DNA from: Pantoea stewartii subsp. stewartii
Lineage (GTDB): Bacteria; Pseudomonadota; Gammaproteobacteria; Enterobacterales; Enterobacteriaceae
Length of the DNA stretch: 33,120 bases
Direction: 5' to 3'
NCBI RefSeq assembly: GCF_008801695.1
Contig: NZ_VZPF01000060.1
Location: 1-33,120, forward strand
Shown: piece after piece, positions 11,256 through 20,146 of the stretch
How the letters are laid out: each line of letters begins with the position of its first letter
Position numbering within the stretch: the first letter of the stretch is position 1
Program-made: the position numbers and the translations under genes
The notes under the pieces: model-generated
What the model was told of the DNA's origin: nothing
The model's input: only the letters and a program-made list of their open reading frames with translations
Database searches by the model: none

Positions 11256-11912
11256 TCAGAGCCATCCGCGTTCGACAAATGAGACAGATTGACCGTGTCC
11301 AATCACCAGATGATCAAGCAACCGGATATTCAATAAGCGACAAGCTTCGCAGATTTTTAGTGTAATGTCGCGGTCAGCCTGGCTGGGTTCAGCAATTCCT
11401 GACGGATGGTTATGCGCCACGATGAGCGCAGCCGCGTTGATTTTCAGGGCTTCACGCACAATTTCACGAGGATGGACTTCGACGCTGTTGATGGATCCGG
11501 AAAACATTTCTCTGGCCATTAATACCCGATGTTGATTATCCAAAAACAGCACGACAAACACCTCACGCTCCTGCCTGGCCAATAATGTCTGCAGGTACTG
11601 ACGCGTCGCTGCGGGACTGTCAATTGTGCTCTCACGCGCCAGCTGGCTGGCGAAAAACCGTTTGGCCAGTTCTGCCACTGCGCGCATCTGAATCAACTTG
11701 ATTTCGCCAGCGCCTTTAATGCCCTTAAAGTCTGCAGCCGTCGCATTAACGATATTATAAAGCGACCCCAGCTCCTGCTGCATCTGCTGCGCCAGCATCA
11801 TGACAGGAACGCCTTTTGAACCTGTTCGTAAGAAAATCGCTAACAGCTCTACGTCACTTAACGCATCCGCACCCCATTGCTGAAGTTTTTCTCGTGGTGG
11901 CAAATTTTTCAT
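11256..11912 (-). CDS. radC: RadC-family (JAB/MPN domain) protein
   Basis: The N-terminal helix-hairpin-helix part (PREKLQQWGADALSDVELLAIFLRTG, then FKGIKGAGEIK) precedes a JAMM metal site AHNHPSGIAEPSQAD near residue 175, the RadC signature. The role of RadC in repair is still unclear in spite of the name. An in-frame ATG exists at 11942, but ATG 11912 (MKNLPPREKL) has GGGAG at good spacing and fits homologues, giving 218 residues. It is divergent from coaBC and upstream of the rpmB promoter, as in E. coli. Confidence 0.95.
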   Translation of the reverse strand: MKNLPPREKLQQWGADALSDVELLAIFLRTGSKGVPVMMLAQQMQQELGSLYNIVNATAADFKGIKGAGEIKLIQMRAVAELAKRFFASQLARESTIDSPAATRQYLQTLLARQEREVFVVLFLDNQHRVLMAREMFSGSINSVEVHPREIVREALKINAAALIVAHNHPSGIAEPSQADRDITLKICEACRLLNIRLLDHLVIGHGQSVSFVERGWL

Positions 11913-12065
11913 TGCTGCTCTCCCTGTCGCCCCCTGTATCATCGCGTGCGAACCTATCCGTCACCAGCGCGTGATTGTGATTCTCCGGCATGTCTCGCAA
12001 ACGCAGCCATTGAAAAGGTGCATGCCACGTTTTGTGATAAAATTCGGCCATTACACCGTCCCTGC

Positions 12066-12091
12066 GACGGCAATCGAAGACGGCAATCGAA
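12066..12091. repeat. Two perfect tandem copies of a 13-mer before coaBC
   Basis: GACGGCAATCGAA is present at 12066-12078 and again at 12079-12091, directly before the coaBC ribosome site. It looks like a recent slippage duplication in the 5' leader. It adds 13 bases to the leader but leaves the start codon untouched. Confidence 0.9.
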
Positions 12092-12106
12092 AATGAGGTC
12101 AACAGC

Positions 12107-13327
12107 ATGATGGGATTAGCCGGTAAAAAAGTTCTTCTGGGCGTCAGTGGTGGAATTGCTGCCTATAAAACCCCCGAGCTGGTCCGTCGTCTGCGCGATC
12201 GCGGTGCCGATGTCCGCGTGATGATGACCGAGGGCGCAAAGGCTTTTATCACGCCACTCAGCCTGCAGGCCGTCTCCGGTTATCCTGTTTTTGATGATCT
12301 GCTTGACCCGGCAGCTGAAGCCGCAATGGGACACATTGAGCTGGCCAAATGGGCTGACCTGATCGTGCTGGCCCCGGCCACGGCCGACCTTATTGCGCGC
12401 ATTACGGCAGGGATGGCCAATGATTTAGTCACCACTGCCGTGCTGGCAACAGCAGCGCCTGTCGCGATTGTGCCGGCGATGAATCAGCAGATGTATCGCG
12501 CTGCCGTAACGCAGGAAAACCTGATCAGGCTTCAGGCGCGCGGCCTGTTAATTTGGGGGCCAGACAGCGGCAGCCAGGCCTGCGGGGATATTGGCCCCGG
12601 TCGCATGCTTGACCCTTTAGCTATCGTTGACCACGCCGTTCAGTGGGCCGCGCCCGTCAACGACCTGCAACATCTCAATATTATGATTACCGCGGGTCCC
12701 ACCCGGGAAGCGATCGACCCCGTGCGTTATATCAGCAACCACAGTTCGGGAAAAATGGGGTTTGCGATTGCGGCGGCGGCGGCAAAGCGCGGCGCCCGCG
12801 TTACGCTGGTAAGCGGTCCGGTTGCCCTGCCAACACCCGCCGGCGTTAAACGAGTGGATGTGACCTCGGCCCTGGAAATGCAGGCGGCGGTAATAGGGGA
12901 GATAAACGCACAACATATTTTCATTGCAAGCGCAGCCGTGGCAGACTACCGGGCAATTGAGATCGCGGATGAAAAAATAAAGAAACAGGATGACGATGAG
13001 AAAGTCAGCCTGCAGCTCATTAAAAATCCCGATATTGTCGCGGGGGTGGCGGCCTTAACGCAGAGCCGGCCATTTGTGGTTGGATTTGCGGCTGAAACCC
13101 AGAATGTGGAAGAATACGCCCGAAAAAAACGCGCGCGTAAAAACCTGGACCTGATTTGTGCTAACGATGTGTCAAAAGCAGGCCACGGGTTCAATAGCGA
13201 CACCAATGCTCTTCACCTTTTTTGGCAGGAAGGAGAAAAAACCTTACCGCTCAGCGATAAGTCACTCCTTGGTCAACTTTTAATAGACGAGATTGTCAGC
13301 CGTTATGATGAAAAAAATAGACGTTAA
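12107..13327 (+). CDS. coaBC: Bifunctional phosphopantothenoylcysteine decarboxylase / phosphopantothenate-cysteine ligase
   Basis: CoaBC (Dfp) makes 4'-phosphopantetheine from phosphopantothenate, cysteine and CTP. The N-terminal flavoprotein half has [31 protein letters not shown] and the VPAMNQQMY active-site segment; the C-terminal ligase half starts near [19 protein letters not shown] and has KMGFAIA, VADYR and [11 protein letters not shown]. The 406-residue length is standard. Two ATGs start the frame; both are served by the GAGG before 12107. The 3' end overlaps dut by 23 bases. Together with coaD, three CoA activities lie in this window. Confidence 0.97.
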   Translation: MMGLAGKKVLLGVSGGIAAYKTPELVRRLRDRGADVRVMMTEGAKAFITPLSLQAVSGYPVFDDLLDPAAEAAMGHIELAKWADLIVLAPATADLIARITAGMANDLVTTAVLATAAPVAIVPAMNQQMYRAAVTQENLIRLQARGLLIWGPDSGSQACGDIGPGRMLDPLAIVDHAVQWAAPVNDLQHLNIMITAGPTREAIDPVRYISNHSSGKMGFAIAAAAAKRGARVTLVSGPVALPTPAGVKRVDVTSALEMQAAVIGEINAQHIFIASAAVADYRAIEIADEKIKKQDDDEKVSLQLIKNPDIVAGVAALTQSRPFVVGFAAETQNVEEYARKKRARKNLDLICANDVSKAGHGFNSDTNALHLFWQEGEKTLPLSDKSLLGQLLIDEIVSRYDEKNRR

Positions 13328-13763
13328 AATTCTTGATGCGCGCGTCGGCAAAGCGTTTCCCTTGCCGACCTATGCGACACCGGGTTCCGCTGGGTTAGAC
13401 CTTCGTGCCTGTATTGAGGATGTGATGGAAATCGCACCCGGCACAACCACATTAATTCCTACCGGTCTGGCTATTCACATCGCCGATCCGAACCTTGCCG
13501 CCGTGATTCTTCCGCGCTCTGGCCTGGGCCACAAACATGGTATTGTCCTGGGTAATCTGGTTGGTCTGATTGATGCCGACTATCAGGGACAACTTATGGT
13601 ATCGGTATGGAATCGCGGGCAGGAAAGCTTTACGCTTCAGCCGGGCGACCGCATGGCCCAGCTGGTTTTTGTCCCTGTCGTCCAGGCCGAATTCAATCTG
13701 GTAGACGAGTTTGACGCCAGCTTGCGCGGTGAAGGTGGCTTCGGTCACTCAGGCCGTCAGTAA
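13305..13763 (+). CDS. dut: dUTP diphosphatase
   Basis: Dut hydrolyses dUTP to dUMP, keeping uracil out of DNA and supplying thymidylate synthesis. All five trimeric dUTPase motifs are present: [51 protein letters not shown] and the C-terminal [10 protein letters not shown] loop. I take [15 protein letters not shown] as the start (152 residues) because it matches the E. coli N-terminus; a start four codons earlier is possible but unsupported. The gene overlaps coaBC, as in E. coli. Confidence 0.97.
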   Translation: MMKKIDVKILDARVGKAFPLPTYATPGSAGLDLRACIEDVMEIAPGTTTLIPTGLAIHIADPNLAAVILPRSGLGHKHGIVLGNLVGLIDADYQGQLMVSVWNRGQESFTLQPGDRMAQLVFVPVVQAEFNLVDEFDASLRGEGGFGHSGRQ

Positions 13764-13883
13764 CCAGCACGACCGATTTTCACTTACGCCAATCTTATTA
13801 TTTCTCATCGCCCCAAGGCTTTCTCTTGTGGCAGATGCGTAGGTGTTGCCTGTATATGGTGAAATTCAGGGGTTTTTAAGGGC

Positions 13884-14480
13884 ATGGCAGAGAAAAAAGT
13901 CGTAAAGCGGAATCGCCGCGAGGAGATTTTGCAGGCGCTGGCGCAGATGCTTGAGTCAAGTGATGGCAGCCAACGCATTACTACTGCAAAACTGGCGGCT
14001 AACGTCGGTGTATCGGAGGCGGCGCTTTATCGTCACTTTCCCAGTAAAACGCGGATGTTTGACAGCCTGATCGAATTTATTGAAGACAGTCTGATTACCC
14101 GCATCAATCTGATCCTGAAAGATGAAAAAGAAACAATGGCGCGCCTGCGTCTTATTGTGCAACTGATTCTGGGATTTGGTGAGCGTAATCCGGGGCTGAC
14201 GCGGATTTTGACAGGTCACGCGTTAATGTTTGAACAGGACCGTCTGCAGGGGCGCATTAATCAGCTGTTTGAGCGCATTGAAGTGCAGCTACGCCAGGTG
14301 ATGCGCGAACGCAAAATGCGCGAAGGTGAAGGCTTTCAAACGGATGAAACCTTACTGGCCAGCCAGCTGCTGGCCCTGTGTGAAGGGCTGTTATCGCGGT
14401 ACGTCCGTTCCGAGTTCCGGTTTAGCCCAACGGCCGACTTTGACACCCGCTGGCCGCTGATTGCGGCACAACTGGTGTAA
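13884..14480 (+). CDS. slmA: Nucleoid occlusion factor SlmA (TetR fold)
   Basis: SlmA binds specific chromosomal sites and antagonises FtsZ rings over the nucleoid. It is 198 residues, with a basic N-terminus ([22 protein letters not shown]), the TetR helix-turn-helix [24 protein letters not shown] (about residues 32-55) and the SlmA C-terminal dimer domain ([19 protein letters not shown]). It follows dut after 120 bases and is closed by a GC-rich hairpin shared with convergent pyrE. Confidence 0.97.
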   Translation: MAEKKVVKRNRREEILQALAQMLESSDGSQRITTAKLAANVGVSEAALYRHFPSKTRMFDSLIEFIEDSLITRINLILKDEKETMARLRLIVQLILGFGERNPGLTRILTGHALMFEQDRLQGRINQLFERIEVQLRQVMRERKMREGEGFQTDETLLASQLLALCEGLLSRYVRSEFRFSPTADFDTRWPLIAAQLV

Positions 14481-14486
14481 TACAAA

Positions 14487-14505
14487 GGCGGGCGCAATGC
14501 CCGCC
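14487..14505. terminator. GC-rich hairpin between convergent slmA and pyrE
   Basis: GGCGGGC (14487-14493) and GCCCGCC (14499-14505) form a 7-bp stem around GCAAT. There is no T tract on either side, so if it terminates transcription it does so inefficiently or with Rho. Its position between two converging stops supports a terminating role. Confidence 0.6.
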
Positions 14506-14510
14506 AGTTA

Positions 14511-15152
14511 TCAGACGCCGTACGCTTTTTGGTACGCCCGTACCTGCGCTAAATGATCGGCCATGTGCGTTTTTTCAGCCAGGTAATCAATCAGGTCGTT
14601 AAGCGTAATTATCGCGGTAACTTTGCAGGAATAATCCCGTTCCACTTCCTGAATAGCGGAGAGTTCACCCCGGCCGCGTTCCTGACGGTCCAGTGAAATC
14701 AGCACGCCCGCCAGGCTGGCATCATGTGCATTGATAATATCCATGGATTCGCGAATCGCCGTGCCGGCCGTGATGACATCATCGACCAGCATCACTTTAC
14801 CCTGCAGCGGGCTTCCCACCAGCAAACCGCCTTCTCCGTGATCTTTCGCTTCTTTACGATTGAAGCAGTAAGGTACGTCACGATCGTGATGATCGGCTAA
14901 CGCAACGGCTGTGGTGGTGGCGATAGGGATGCCTTTGTAGGCCGGACCAAATAACAAATCAAAATCGATTCCGCTGTCGACTAACGCCTGCGCATAAAAC
15001 CGCCCCAGCAGCGCTAAATCCCGGCCCGTGTTAAATAAACCGGCATTAAAAAAATAGGGGCTTTTACGACCCGACTTTAATGTGAACTCACCAAATTTGA
15101 GCACCTGCTTATTCAGTGCAAATTCAATAAACTGCCGCTGCCAGGCTTTCAT
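14511..15152 (-). CDS. pyrE: Orotate phosphoribosyltransferase
   Basis: PyrE joins orotate and PRPP to give OMP in pyrimidine synthesis. The 213-residue protein has [46 protein letters not shown] (catalytic loop) and the PRPP motif [13 protein letters not shown]. It lies 50 bases after rph on the same strand, with the attenuator hairpin between them, as in E. coli where UTP supply controls read-through. Confidence 0.98.
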   Translation of the reverse strand: MKAWQRQFIEFALNKQVLKFGEFTLKSGRKSPYFFNAGLFNTGRDLALLGRFYAQALVDSGIDFDLLFGPAYKGIPIATTTAVALADHHDRDVPYCFNRKEAKDHGEGGLLVGSPLQGKVMLVDDVITAGTAIRESMDIINAHDASLAGVLISLDRQERGRGELSAIQEVERDYSCKVTAIITLNDLIDYLAEKTHMADHLAQVRAYQKAYGV

Positions 15153-15168
15153 GTCTTACTCCTCAGAT

Positions 15169-15195
15169 AAAAAAAAGGCGACTCTGTGGTCGCCT
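15169..15195 (-). terminator. pyrE transcription attenuator
   Basis: On the minus strand AGGCGAC (15195-15189) and GTCGCCT (15182-15176) form a 7-bp stem followed by eight T residues, directly between the rph stop and the pyrE start. In E. coli the equivalent hairpin is bypassed when UTP is low and ribosomes track closely behind RNA polymerase at the end of rph. Here rph ends only a few bases before the stem, which preserves that geometry. Confidence 0.88.
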
Positions 15196-15201
15196 GTTAC
15201 C

Positions 15202-15918
15202 TTAATTTTCCAGCGCCGCTTTCTGCGCCTGAATCAATTCTTCAATACCGCCACGCGCTAACGCCAGCAATGCCAGCAGTTCTTCGTGGCTAAAGGGTTC
15301 ACCTTCAGCGGTGCCCTGCACCTCAATCATGCGGCCATCTTCCATCATGACGACATTCATATCCGTTTCAGCGGCAGAGTCCTCAACGTATTCAAGGTCA
15401 CACAACGCTTCACCATTGACAATCCCCACTGACACGGCGGCAACCATGCCTTTCATCGGATTCGCTTTCAGCTTACCACTCGCGACCAGGGAATTAAGCG
15501 CATCTGCCAGGGCTACACAGGCGCCAGTAATGGAAGCCGTACGTGTACCGCCATCGGCCTGAATGACGTCACAATCGAGCGTAATCGTGTATTCACCGAG
15601 CATGGTGAGATCGACCGCAGCACGCAGTGAACGGGCGATCAGGCGCTGAATTTCAAGCGTGCGACCACCCTGTTTGCCTTTCGCGGCTTCACGTGCCATA
15701 CGGCTGTGAGTGGAACGCGGCAACATGCCATATTCGGCAGTGACCCAGCCCTGGCCCTGCCCTTTGAGAAAGCGCGGAACTCCTTCATCCACCGTTGCAG
15801 TGCAGAGCACTTTGGTTTCACCGAATTCCACCAGAACGGAGCCCTCTGCGTGTTTAGTGTAATTGCGGGTCAATGTGACTGGACGCACCTGATGTGCGCT
15901 ACGGCCTGCTGGACGCAT
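15202..15918 (-). CDS. rph: Ribonuclease PH
   Basis: RNase PH is a phosphate-dependent 3' exonuclease that trims tRNA precursors. The 238-residue protein begins [27 protein letters not shown] and contains [34 protein letters not shown] and the C-terminal MVEVQGTAE-like [14 protein letters not shown]. The frame is intact to ALEN, unlike E. coli K-12 where a frameshift truncates Rph and disturbs pyrE expression. It is the promoter-proximal gene of the rph-pyrE operon. Confidence 0.98.
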   Translation of the reverse strand: MRPAGRSAHQVRPVTLTRNYTKHAEGSVLVEFGETKVLCTATVDEGVPRFLKGQGQGWVTAEYGMLPRSTHSRMAREAAKGKQGGRTLEIQRLIARSLRAAVDLTMLGEYTITLDCDVIQADGGTRTASITGACVALADALNSLVASGKLKANPMKGMVAAVSVGIVNGEALCDLEYVEDSAAETDMNVVMMEDGRMIEVQGTAEGEPFSHEELLALLALARGGIEELIQAQKAALEN

Positions 15919-15951
15919 GGTTATCTCCGGCTTGCTAATGATTGGCTGCGT

Positions 15952-15980
15952 ATTATACGGACTTCCTGGCCTGCTGTCTC
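15952..15980 (-). promoter_or_regulatory. Probable promoter of rph-pyrE
   Basis: On the minus strand TATAAT (15957-15952) is a perfect -10 box, with GAGACA (15980-15975) 17 bases upstream matching four of six -35 positions. The first transcribed base would be about 28 bases before the rph start codon. Confidence 0.65.
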
Positions 15981-16072
15981 TTGCAGTGGTCAGTGCAGCC
16001 TGGGATGAAATTCATGCCGGAGTATGGCTAAATGCCTTACCTTTTCCTGCATATCCGCTAACTGACTAAACT

Positions 16073-17257
16073 ATGACCGCTCTTCTTCATTTCCTGCTGG
16101 CGCTGGTGGTAATTTTTGCCCTTGCGCTACTGGTCAGTCATGACCGAAAACGCATTCGCCTGCGCTTTATCATTCAACTGATTGTTGTAGAAGCCGCACT
16201 GGGCTGGTTCTTTCTTCACTCAGCCAGTGGACTGGCGCTGGTAGGCACGGTGGGGCATTTCTTTGAAACGCTGCTGCGTTTTGCTGCACAGGGCACGGAA
16301 TTTGTGTTTGGTGGCATGAGTCAGCAGGGACTGGCCTTTATCTTCCTTGGCGTGCTCTGCCCTATTATTTTTATTTCCGCACTGATTGGTATTTTGCAAC
16401 ACTGGCGCATCCTGCCGTTACTGATTCGGGTTGTTGGCACGCTGTTATCAAAAGTTAACGGCATGGGAAAACTGGAGTCCTTTAATGCGGTAAGCACGCT
16501 GGTGCTGGGCCAGTCAGAGAACTTCATTGCCTATAAAGGTATTTTGGCCGATATCCCACCACGCCGACTTTACACCATGGCGGCAACCGCGATGTCTACC
16601 GTTTCGCTGTCGATTGTTGGTGCGTATATGTCGATGATCGAGGCCAAATATGTCGTTGCGGCTCTCCTGCTTAACATGTTCAGCACGTTTATCATCCTGT
16701 CGATTATTAACCCCGGCAAAGGCCGTAATGAGCAGGCCATTCCGCTGGATAAATTACACGAAGATCAGAGTTTTTTTGAAATGCTGGGGGAATACATCCT
16801 CGCCGGTTTCAAAGTCGCGATGATTATTCTGGCCATGCTGATTGGTTTTATTGCCTTAATCGCGGCCATCAACGCCCTGTTTGCCACCCTGTTTGGGTAC
16901 AGTTTCCAGCAGCTTCTTGGCTATGTTTTTTATCCTTTTGCCTGGCTGATTGGCATTCCCGCTACCGATGCATTACAGGCTGGCAGTATTATGGCCACGA
17001 AGCTGGTGGCGAATGAATTCGTCGCCATGATTGAACTGAAAAAGATAGCGGCAGGAATGACGCCACGCGGATTGGGCATCCTGTCTGTTTTCCTGGTTTC
17101 CTTCGCGAACTTTGCTTCTATTGGAATTGTTGCGGGCGCGATAAAAGGCCTGAACGAACAACAAGGCAATGTCGTCTCAAGGTTTGGCTGGAAACTGGTC
17201 TATGGTTCCACCCTGGTCAGCCTGCTTTCCGCTGCATTTGCCGGACTTTTTATCTGA
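16073..17257 (+). CDS. nupC: NupC-family concentrative nucleoside transporter
   Basis: This 394-residue inner-membrane protein is an H+-coupled nucleoside symporter of the CNT family. It is hydrophobic throughout, with signatures [74 protein letters not shown] and [24 protein letters not shown], nearly the same as I recall for E. coli NupC. The QSEN and NEFVA segments are substrate-site motifs in this family. Its position between rph and yicC differs from E. coli, where nupC lies elsewhere, so it may be a paralogue or a relocated copy. The ribosome site is weak. Confidence 0.9.
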   Translation: MTALLHFLLALVVIFALALLVSHDRKRIRLRFIIQLIVVEAALGWFFLHSASGLALVGTVGHFFETLLRFAAQGTEFVFGGMSQQGLAFIFLGVLCPIIFISALIGILQHWRILPLLIRVVGTLLSKVNGMGKLESFNAVSTLVLGQSENFIAYKGILADIPPRRLYTMAATAMSTVSLSIVGAYMSMIEAKYVVAALLLNMFSTFIILSIINPGKGRNEQAIPLDKLHEDQSFFEMLGEYILAGFKVAMIILAMLIGFIALIAAINALFATLFGYSFQQLLGYVFYPFAWLIGIPATDALQAGSIMATKLVANEFVAMIELKKIAAGMTPRGLGILSVFLVSFANFASIGIVAGAIKGLNEQQGNVVSRFGWKLVYGSTLVSLLSAAFAGLFI

Positions 17258-17264
17258 TGGACTC

Positions 17265-17287
17265 AACGGCGGCACTGGCCGCCGTTT
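17265..17287. terminator. Terminator hairpin after nupC
   Basis: AACGGCGGC (17265-17273) pairs perfectly with GCCGCCGTT (17278-17286) around ACTG. The T run is short (three), but the 9-bp GC-rich stem sits 8 bases after the nupC stop and 5 bases from the end of the convergent lipoprotein gene, so it likely serves both. Confidence 0.8.
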
Positions 17288-17291
17288 GTCC

Positions 17292-17732
17292 CTAAAAACT
17301 AATGCAGGCTGGCGTATCCACGCGCATAACCGATTCCTGACCAAACTGTTTTTTATAGCGAGCACGCAGCGCTTCGACACGACTGTTGCTGTCACTGTCG
17401 AACTGATAGATAAGCACTAACGCCTTGCTTTTCTCACGTGCTAACTGACCGTTTTCTCCCAGCCATTGGCCCTGCGCATCATAAACAGACAAGCCAGACC
17501 TGAAGCGCGGTGTTACCTCTTTATCGACAAAATTCATCCAGTCCAGTGCGCTCACATTGCCGCCCTGCGGCTTACTGAGACCAAACCACAATGTGGTTTG
17601 CATCATGACCTCACCGCCGGCGCACACCGGAACGGGTCGGGTAGAAGGCGGATATGATGATGATGGAGACGGCGACTGACAGCCCACAAGCAGCAGGCTG
17701 AGTATGAGTGGAAGAGACGATACGCGCGACAT
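17292..17732 (-). CDS. DUF3574-family putative lipoprotein
   Basis: This 146-residue protein has a type II signal peptide: MSRVSSLPLILSLLLVGC, with lipobox LVGC and Cys18 as the lipidation site. Residue +2 is Gln, so sorting to the outer membrane is expected. A short Ser/Pro-rich linker leads into CAGGEVMMQTTLWFGLSKPQ and DWMNFVDKEVTPRFRSGLSVYDAQGQW, the DUF3574 pattern. A later cysteine (TPAC near the C-terminus) may bridge to the one at the domain start. Its function is not known. It is convergent with nupC and divergent from yicC. Confidence 0.85.
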   Translation of the reverse strand: MSRVSSLPLILSLLLVGCQSPSPSSSYPPSTRPVPVCAGGEVMMQTTLWFGLSKPQGGNVSALDWMNFVDKEVTPRFRSGLSVYDAQGQWLGENGQLAREKSKALVLIYQFDSDSNSRVEALRARYKKQFGQESVMRVDTPACISF

Positions 17733-17892
17733 AAAAAGAGGGCCTCAACGAGTAAACCAGTAATTAGCATAAGTGGCTGTTGAGAAAAGCGGAAACATTT
17801 TGTTATCGCATCCTGTACACGCTTACACCTGTTCTGGTCAGCCTTGCCTCGTTATACTGGCCTCAACCTTATTTAAAAAAAGAGTAACGCTT

Positions 17893-18756
17893 ATGATCCG
17901 CAGTATGACCGCCTATGCCCGCCGTGAAATTAAGGGCGACTGGGGCAGCGCCGCCTGGGAGCTGCGTTCTGTCAATCAACGTTATCTTGAAACCTATATT
18001 CGTCTGCCTGAACAGTTTCGCGGACTGGAGCCGATGATCAGGGAGCGCATTCGCCAGCGACTGACGCGTGGAAAAATCGAATGTAATCTGCGCTTCGAGG
18101 CCGATCCTGGCGCGCAGGGCGAACTGATGCTCAATGAGTCACTGGCCAAACAACTGGTTCAGGCGGCTAACTGGGTCAAACTGCAGACCGATGAGGGCGT
18201 TATCAATCCGCTGGATATTCTGCGCTGGCCGGGCGTCATGGCAGCACCTGAACAGGATTTGGATGCAATTAATACTCAGCTGATTCAGGCGCTGGATGGC
18301 GCGCTGGATGATTTCATCGCCGCACGTGAAAGCGAAGGCAGCGCTCTGAAGGCACTGATCGAGCAGCGGCTGGAAGCGGTAACGCATGAGGTCAGCAAAG
18401 TCCGCGCTCAACTGCCCGATGTGATTAAGTGGCAGCGGGAGCGCCTGATCGCCAAACTGGAAGATGCTGAGGTGCAGCTTGAAAATAATCGCCTTGAGCA
18501 GGAATTGGTGATGATGGCACAACGTTTCGATGTCGCAGAAGAGCTGGATCGTCTGGATGCGCACGTTAAAGAGACCTATAACATTCTGAAGAAAAAAGAG
18601 GCGGTAGGCCGTCGTCTTGACTTTATGATGCAGGAGTTCAACCGCGAGTCAAACACACTGGCTTCAAAATCCATTAATGCAGAAATTACGAATTCAGCGA
18701 TTGAGCTAAAAGTGTTGATTGAACAGATGCGAGAGCAGATTCAGAATATTGAGTAA
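17893..18756 (+). CDS. yicC: YicC-family endoribonuclease
   Basis: The 287-residue protein starts MIRSMTAYARREIKGDWG and has the N-terminal YicC domain (SVNQRYLETYIRLPEQFRGLEP, RLTRGKIECNLRF) and the C-terminal DUF1732 half (EELDRLDAHVKETYNIL, GRRLDFMMQEFNRESNTLASKS). Length and motifs match E. coli YicC, reported as an RNase that helps degrade the small RNA RyhB. A longer frame starts at 17773, but ATG 17893 with AAAGAG upstream matches the family. The 3' end is an integration hot spot: mobilizable islands in Vibrio and E. coli are known to insert here, and this copy carries such an insertion while keeping an intact C-terminus. Confidence 0.96.
   Translation: MIRSMTAYARREIKGDWGSAAWELRSVNQRYLETYIRLPEQFRGLEPMIRERIRQRLTRGKIECNLRFEADPGAQGELMLNESLAKQLVQAANWVKLQTDEGVINPLDILRWPGVMAAPEQDLDAINTQLIQALDGALDDFIAARESEGSALKALIEQRLEAVTHEVSKVRAQLPDVIKWQRERLIAKLEDAEVQLENNRLEQELVMMAQRFDVAEELDRLDAHVKETYNILKKKEAVGRRLDFMMQEFNRESNTLASKSINAEITNSAIELKVLIEQMREQIQNIE
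18737..18756 (+). other. Left attachment site (last 20 bases of yicC)
   Basis: The last codons of yicC (AGATTCAGAATATTGAGTAA, encoding QIQNIE-stop in the gene frame) recur with 17 of 20 identities at 31194-31213, where they encode KIQNVE-stop. An integrase starts 170 bases downstream of each copy. This is the pattern expected when an element recombines with a gene's 3' end and carries in a replacement tail. The 11-base stretch AGATTCAGAAT is identical in both and probably includes the crossover. Confidence 0.8.
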
Positions 18757-18790
18757 TTTCTCAATAACTATCATATAACTTCATAAAACC

Positions 18791-18819
18791 AGTAAAACCC
18801 GTAAGTTACGGGTTTTACT
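18791..18819. terminator. Perfect 14-bp inverted repeat after yicC
   Basis: AGTAAAACCCGTAA (18791-18804) and TTACGGGTTTTACT (18806-18819) are exact reverse complements with one base between. The AAAACCC/GGGTTTT flanks give an A tract and T tract on either side, so it can act as a bidirectional terminator isolating yicC from the integrase. It lies inside the element, just right of the left attachment site. Confidence 0.8.
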
Positions 18820-18925
18820 TTCTCATAAAGAGTCATCCCTTCTCGCAAAATCTCTATCATTTGCTGTACCATCTAGTGTACAAACCACACATCAAGCCGT
18901 TATTGTTTTGGTACAAGTAGGAAAA

Positions 18926-20146
18926 ATGGGAAAGCTATCAGATATTCAAATAAAAACTTGGCTCAGGTCTCAGGAACGTTTTGAGGGGCGCTCTGACGGA
19001 AACGGATTGTACCTTTGCTACCGGAAAGAGTTCTCAATACCCAAATGGCGCTTTCGCTACAGCTACGGAGGCAAAGCCCGTGCGATGTGGATCGGTTCGT
19101 ACGGGGATCTGTCCTTAGCAAAAGCGCGCGAACGGGCCAGAGAGCTATCGGCAAGAGTAGCTTTAGGCTATGACGTCGCCGGAGAGAAACAGGAGCGTAA
19201 AGCCTCTACGCTTGCCAAAATCGAGAAGGAGAAGAACGCTCGTCGTGTTTCTGACCTTGCGCTTGAGTACTACGAGAAACAAATTGTTGGACGCTGGAAA
19301 CACCCCGATATTCTTCGCAGGCGCATTGAAAAAGATATCAAACCTCACATTGGCAACATAAAGGTTGAAGACGTTAAGCCTGGTGATATTGATAGAATGT
19401 TGCAGAGCATTGTTCAACGCGGCGCGCCAACTATCGCTAATGATGTGCTACGTTGGATAAAGCGCATATTTAACTATGGTATAAAACGTCATTATTTGAG
19501 TGTTAACCCAGCGGCAGCCTTTGATAACAATGATGCAGGTGGCCAGGAGAAATCAAGAGATCGTTTTCTTTCAGAAGAGGAAATTACGCTACTTTTTCGC
19601 GCGATGAAAATAGCTAAAGGATTTAGTCGTCAGAATGAAATCACTTTTAAATTACTTTTAATGCTGTGCTGCAGAAAGATGGAATTATGTGCCGCGCGGT
19701 GGGAGGATTTCGATTTAGATGCTGGGATTTGGCACCTGAAAAACACAAAGAATGGAGATAATTTAGATATTCCGCTTTCATCATTAGCAATTAAATGGTT
19801 AAAAGAATTAAAAGACCTATCTCTAAATAGTGATTGGGTGCTTCCTGCAAGGAAAATACAAAACCGAATGATACCGCACATTGCAGAAAGCACGCTACCT
19901 GTAGCTCTTGCCAAACTCAAACCCCACATGGGAAATATAGAAAATTTCACGATCCATGACTTTCGTCGCACAGCTAGATCATACTTGGCTTCATTAGGGG
20001 TTGATCCTGTGGTTGCTGAGAGGTGCTTAAACCATCGCATTAAAGGTGTTGAAGGCATCTATAACCGACATCATTATTTCGATGAAAGAAAAATTGCTAT
20101 GCAAAAGCTATCTGACTTTTTTGCTAAATTTGAGGAGAAATCATAA
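18926..20146 (+). CDS. P4-family tyrosine integrase (intact)
   Basis: The 406-residue site-specific recombinase catalyses insertion and excision at the yicC tail. It has the N-terminal arm-binding domain (WRFRYSYGGKARAMWIGSYGDLSLAKARERA), a central core-binding domain (residues about 95-210), and the catalytic domain with Arg250 (CCRKMEL), His344/Arg347 (HDFRR), His370 (LNHRIKG) and nucleophile Tyr379 (GIYNRHH). The start at 18926 (MGKLSDIQ) aligns with the second integrase at 31402. The frame extends upstream to a TTG at 18908 that is not needed. Its first half is of average GC content and its second half is noticeably AT-rich. The stop TAA overlaps the next gene's ATG by one base. Confidence 0.93.
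   Translation: MGKLSDIQIKTWLRSQERFEGRSDGNGLYLCYRKEFSIPKWRFRYSYGGKARAMWIGSYGDLSLAKARERARELSARVALGYDVAGEKQERKASTLAKIEKEKNARRVSDLALEYYEKQIVGRWKHPDILRRRIEKDIKPHIGNIKVEDVKPGDIDRMLQSIVQRGAPTIANDVLRWIKRIFNYGIKRHYLSVNPAAAFDNNDAGGQEKSRDRFLSEEEITLLFRAMKIAKGFSRQNEITFKLLLMLCCRKMELCAARWEDFDLDAGIWHLKNTKNGDNLDIPLSSLAIKWLKELKDLSLNSDWVLPARKIQNRMIPHIAESTLPVALAKLKPHMGNIENFTIHDFRRTARSYLASLGVDPVVAERCLNHRIKGVEGIYNRHHYFDERKIAMQKLSDFFAKFEEKS

Noticed and set aside
18757..18907. A tRNA gene at the island junction
   Set aside because: No cloverleaf or TTCGA/TTCAA T-loop pattern is visible; the duplicated sequence is the end of yicC instead.
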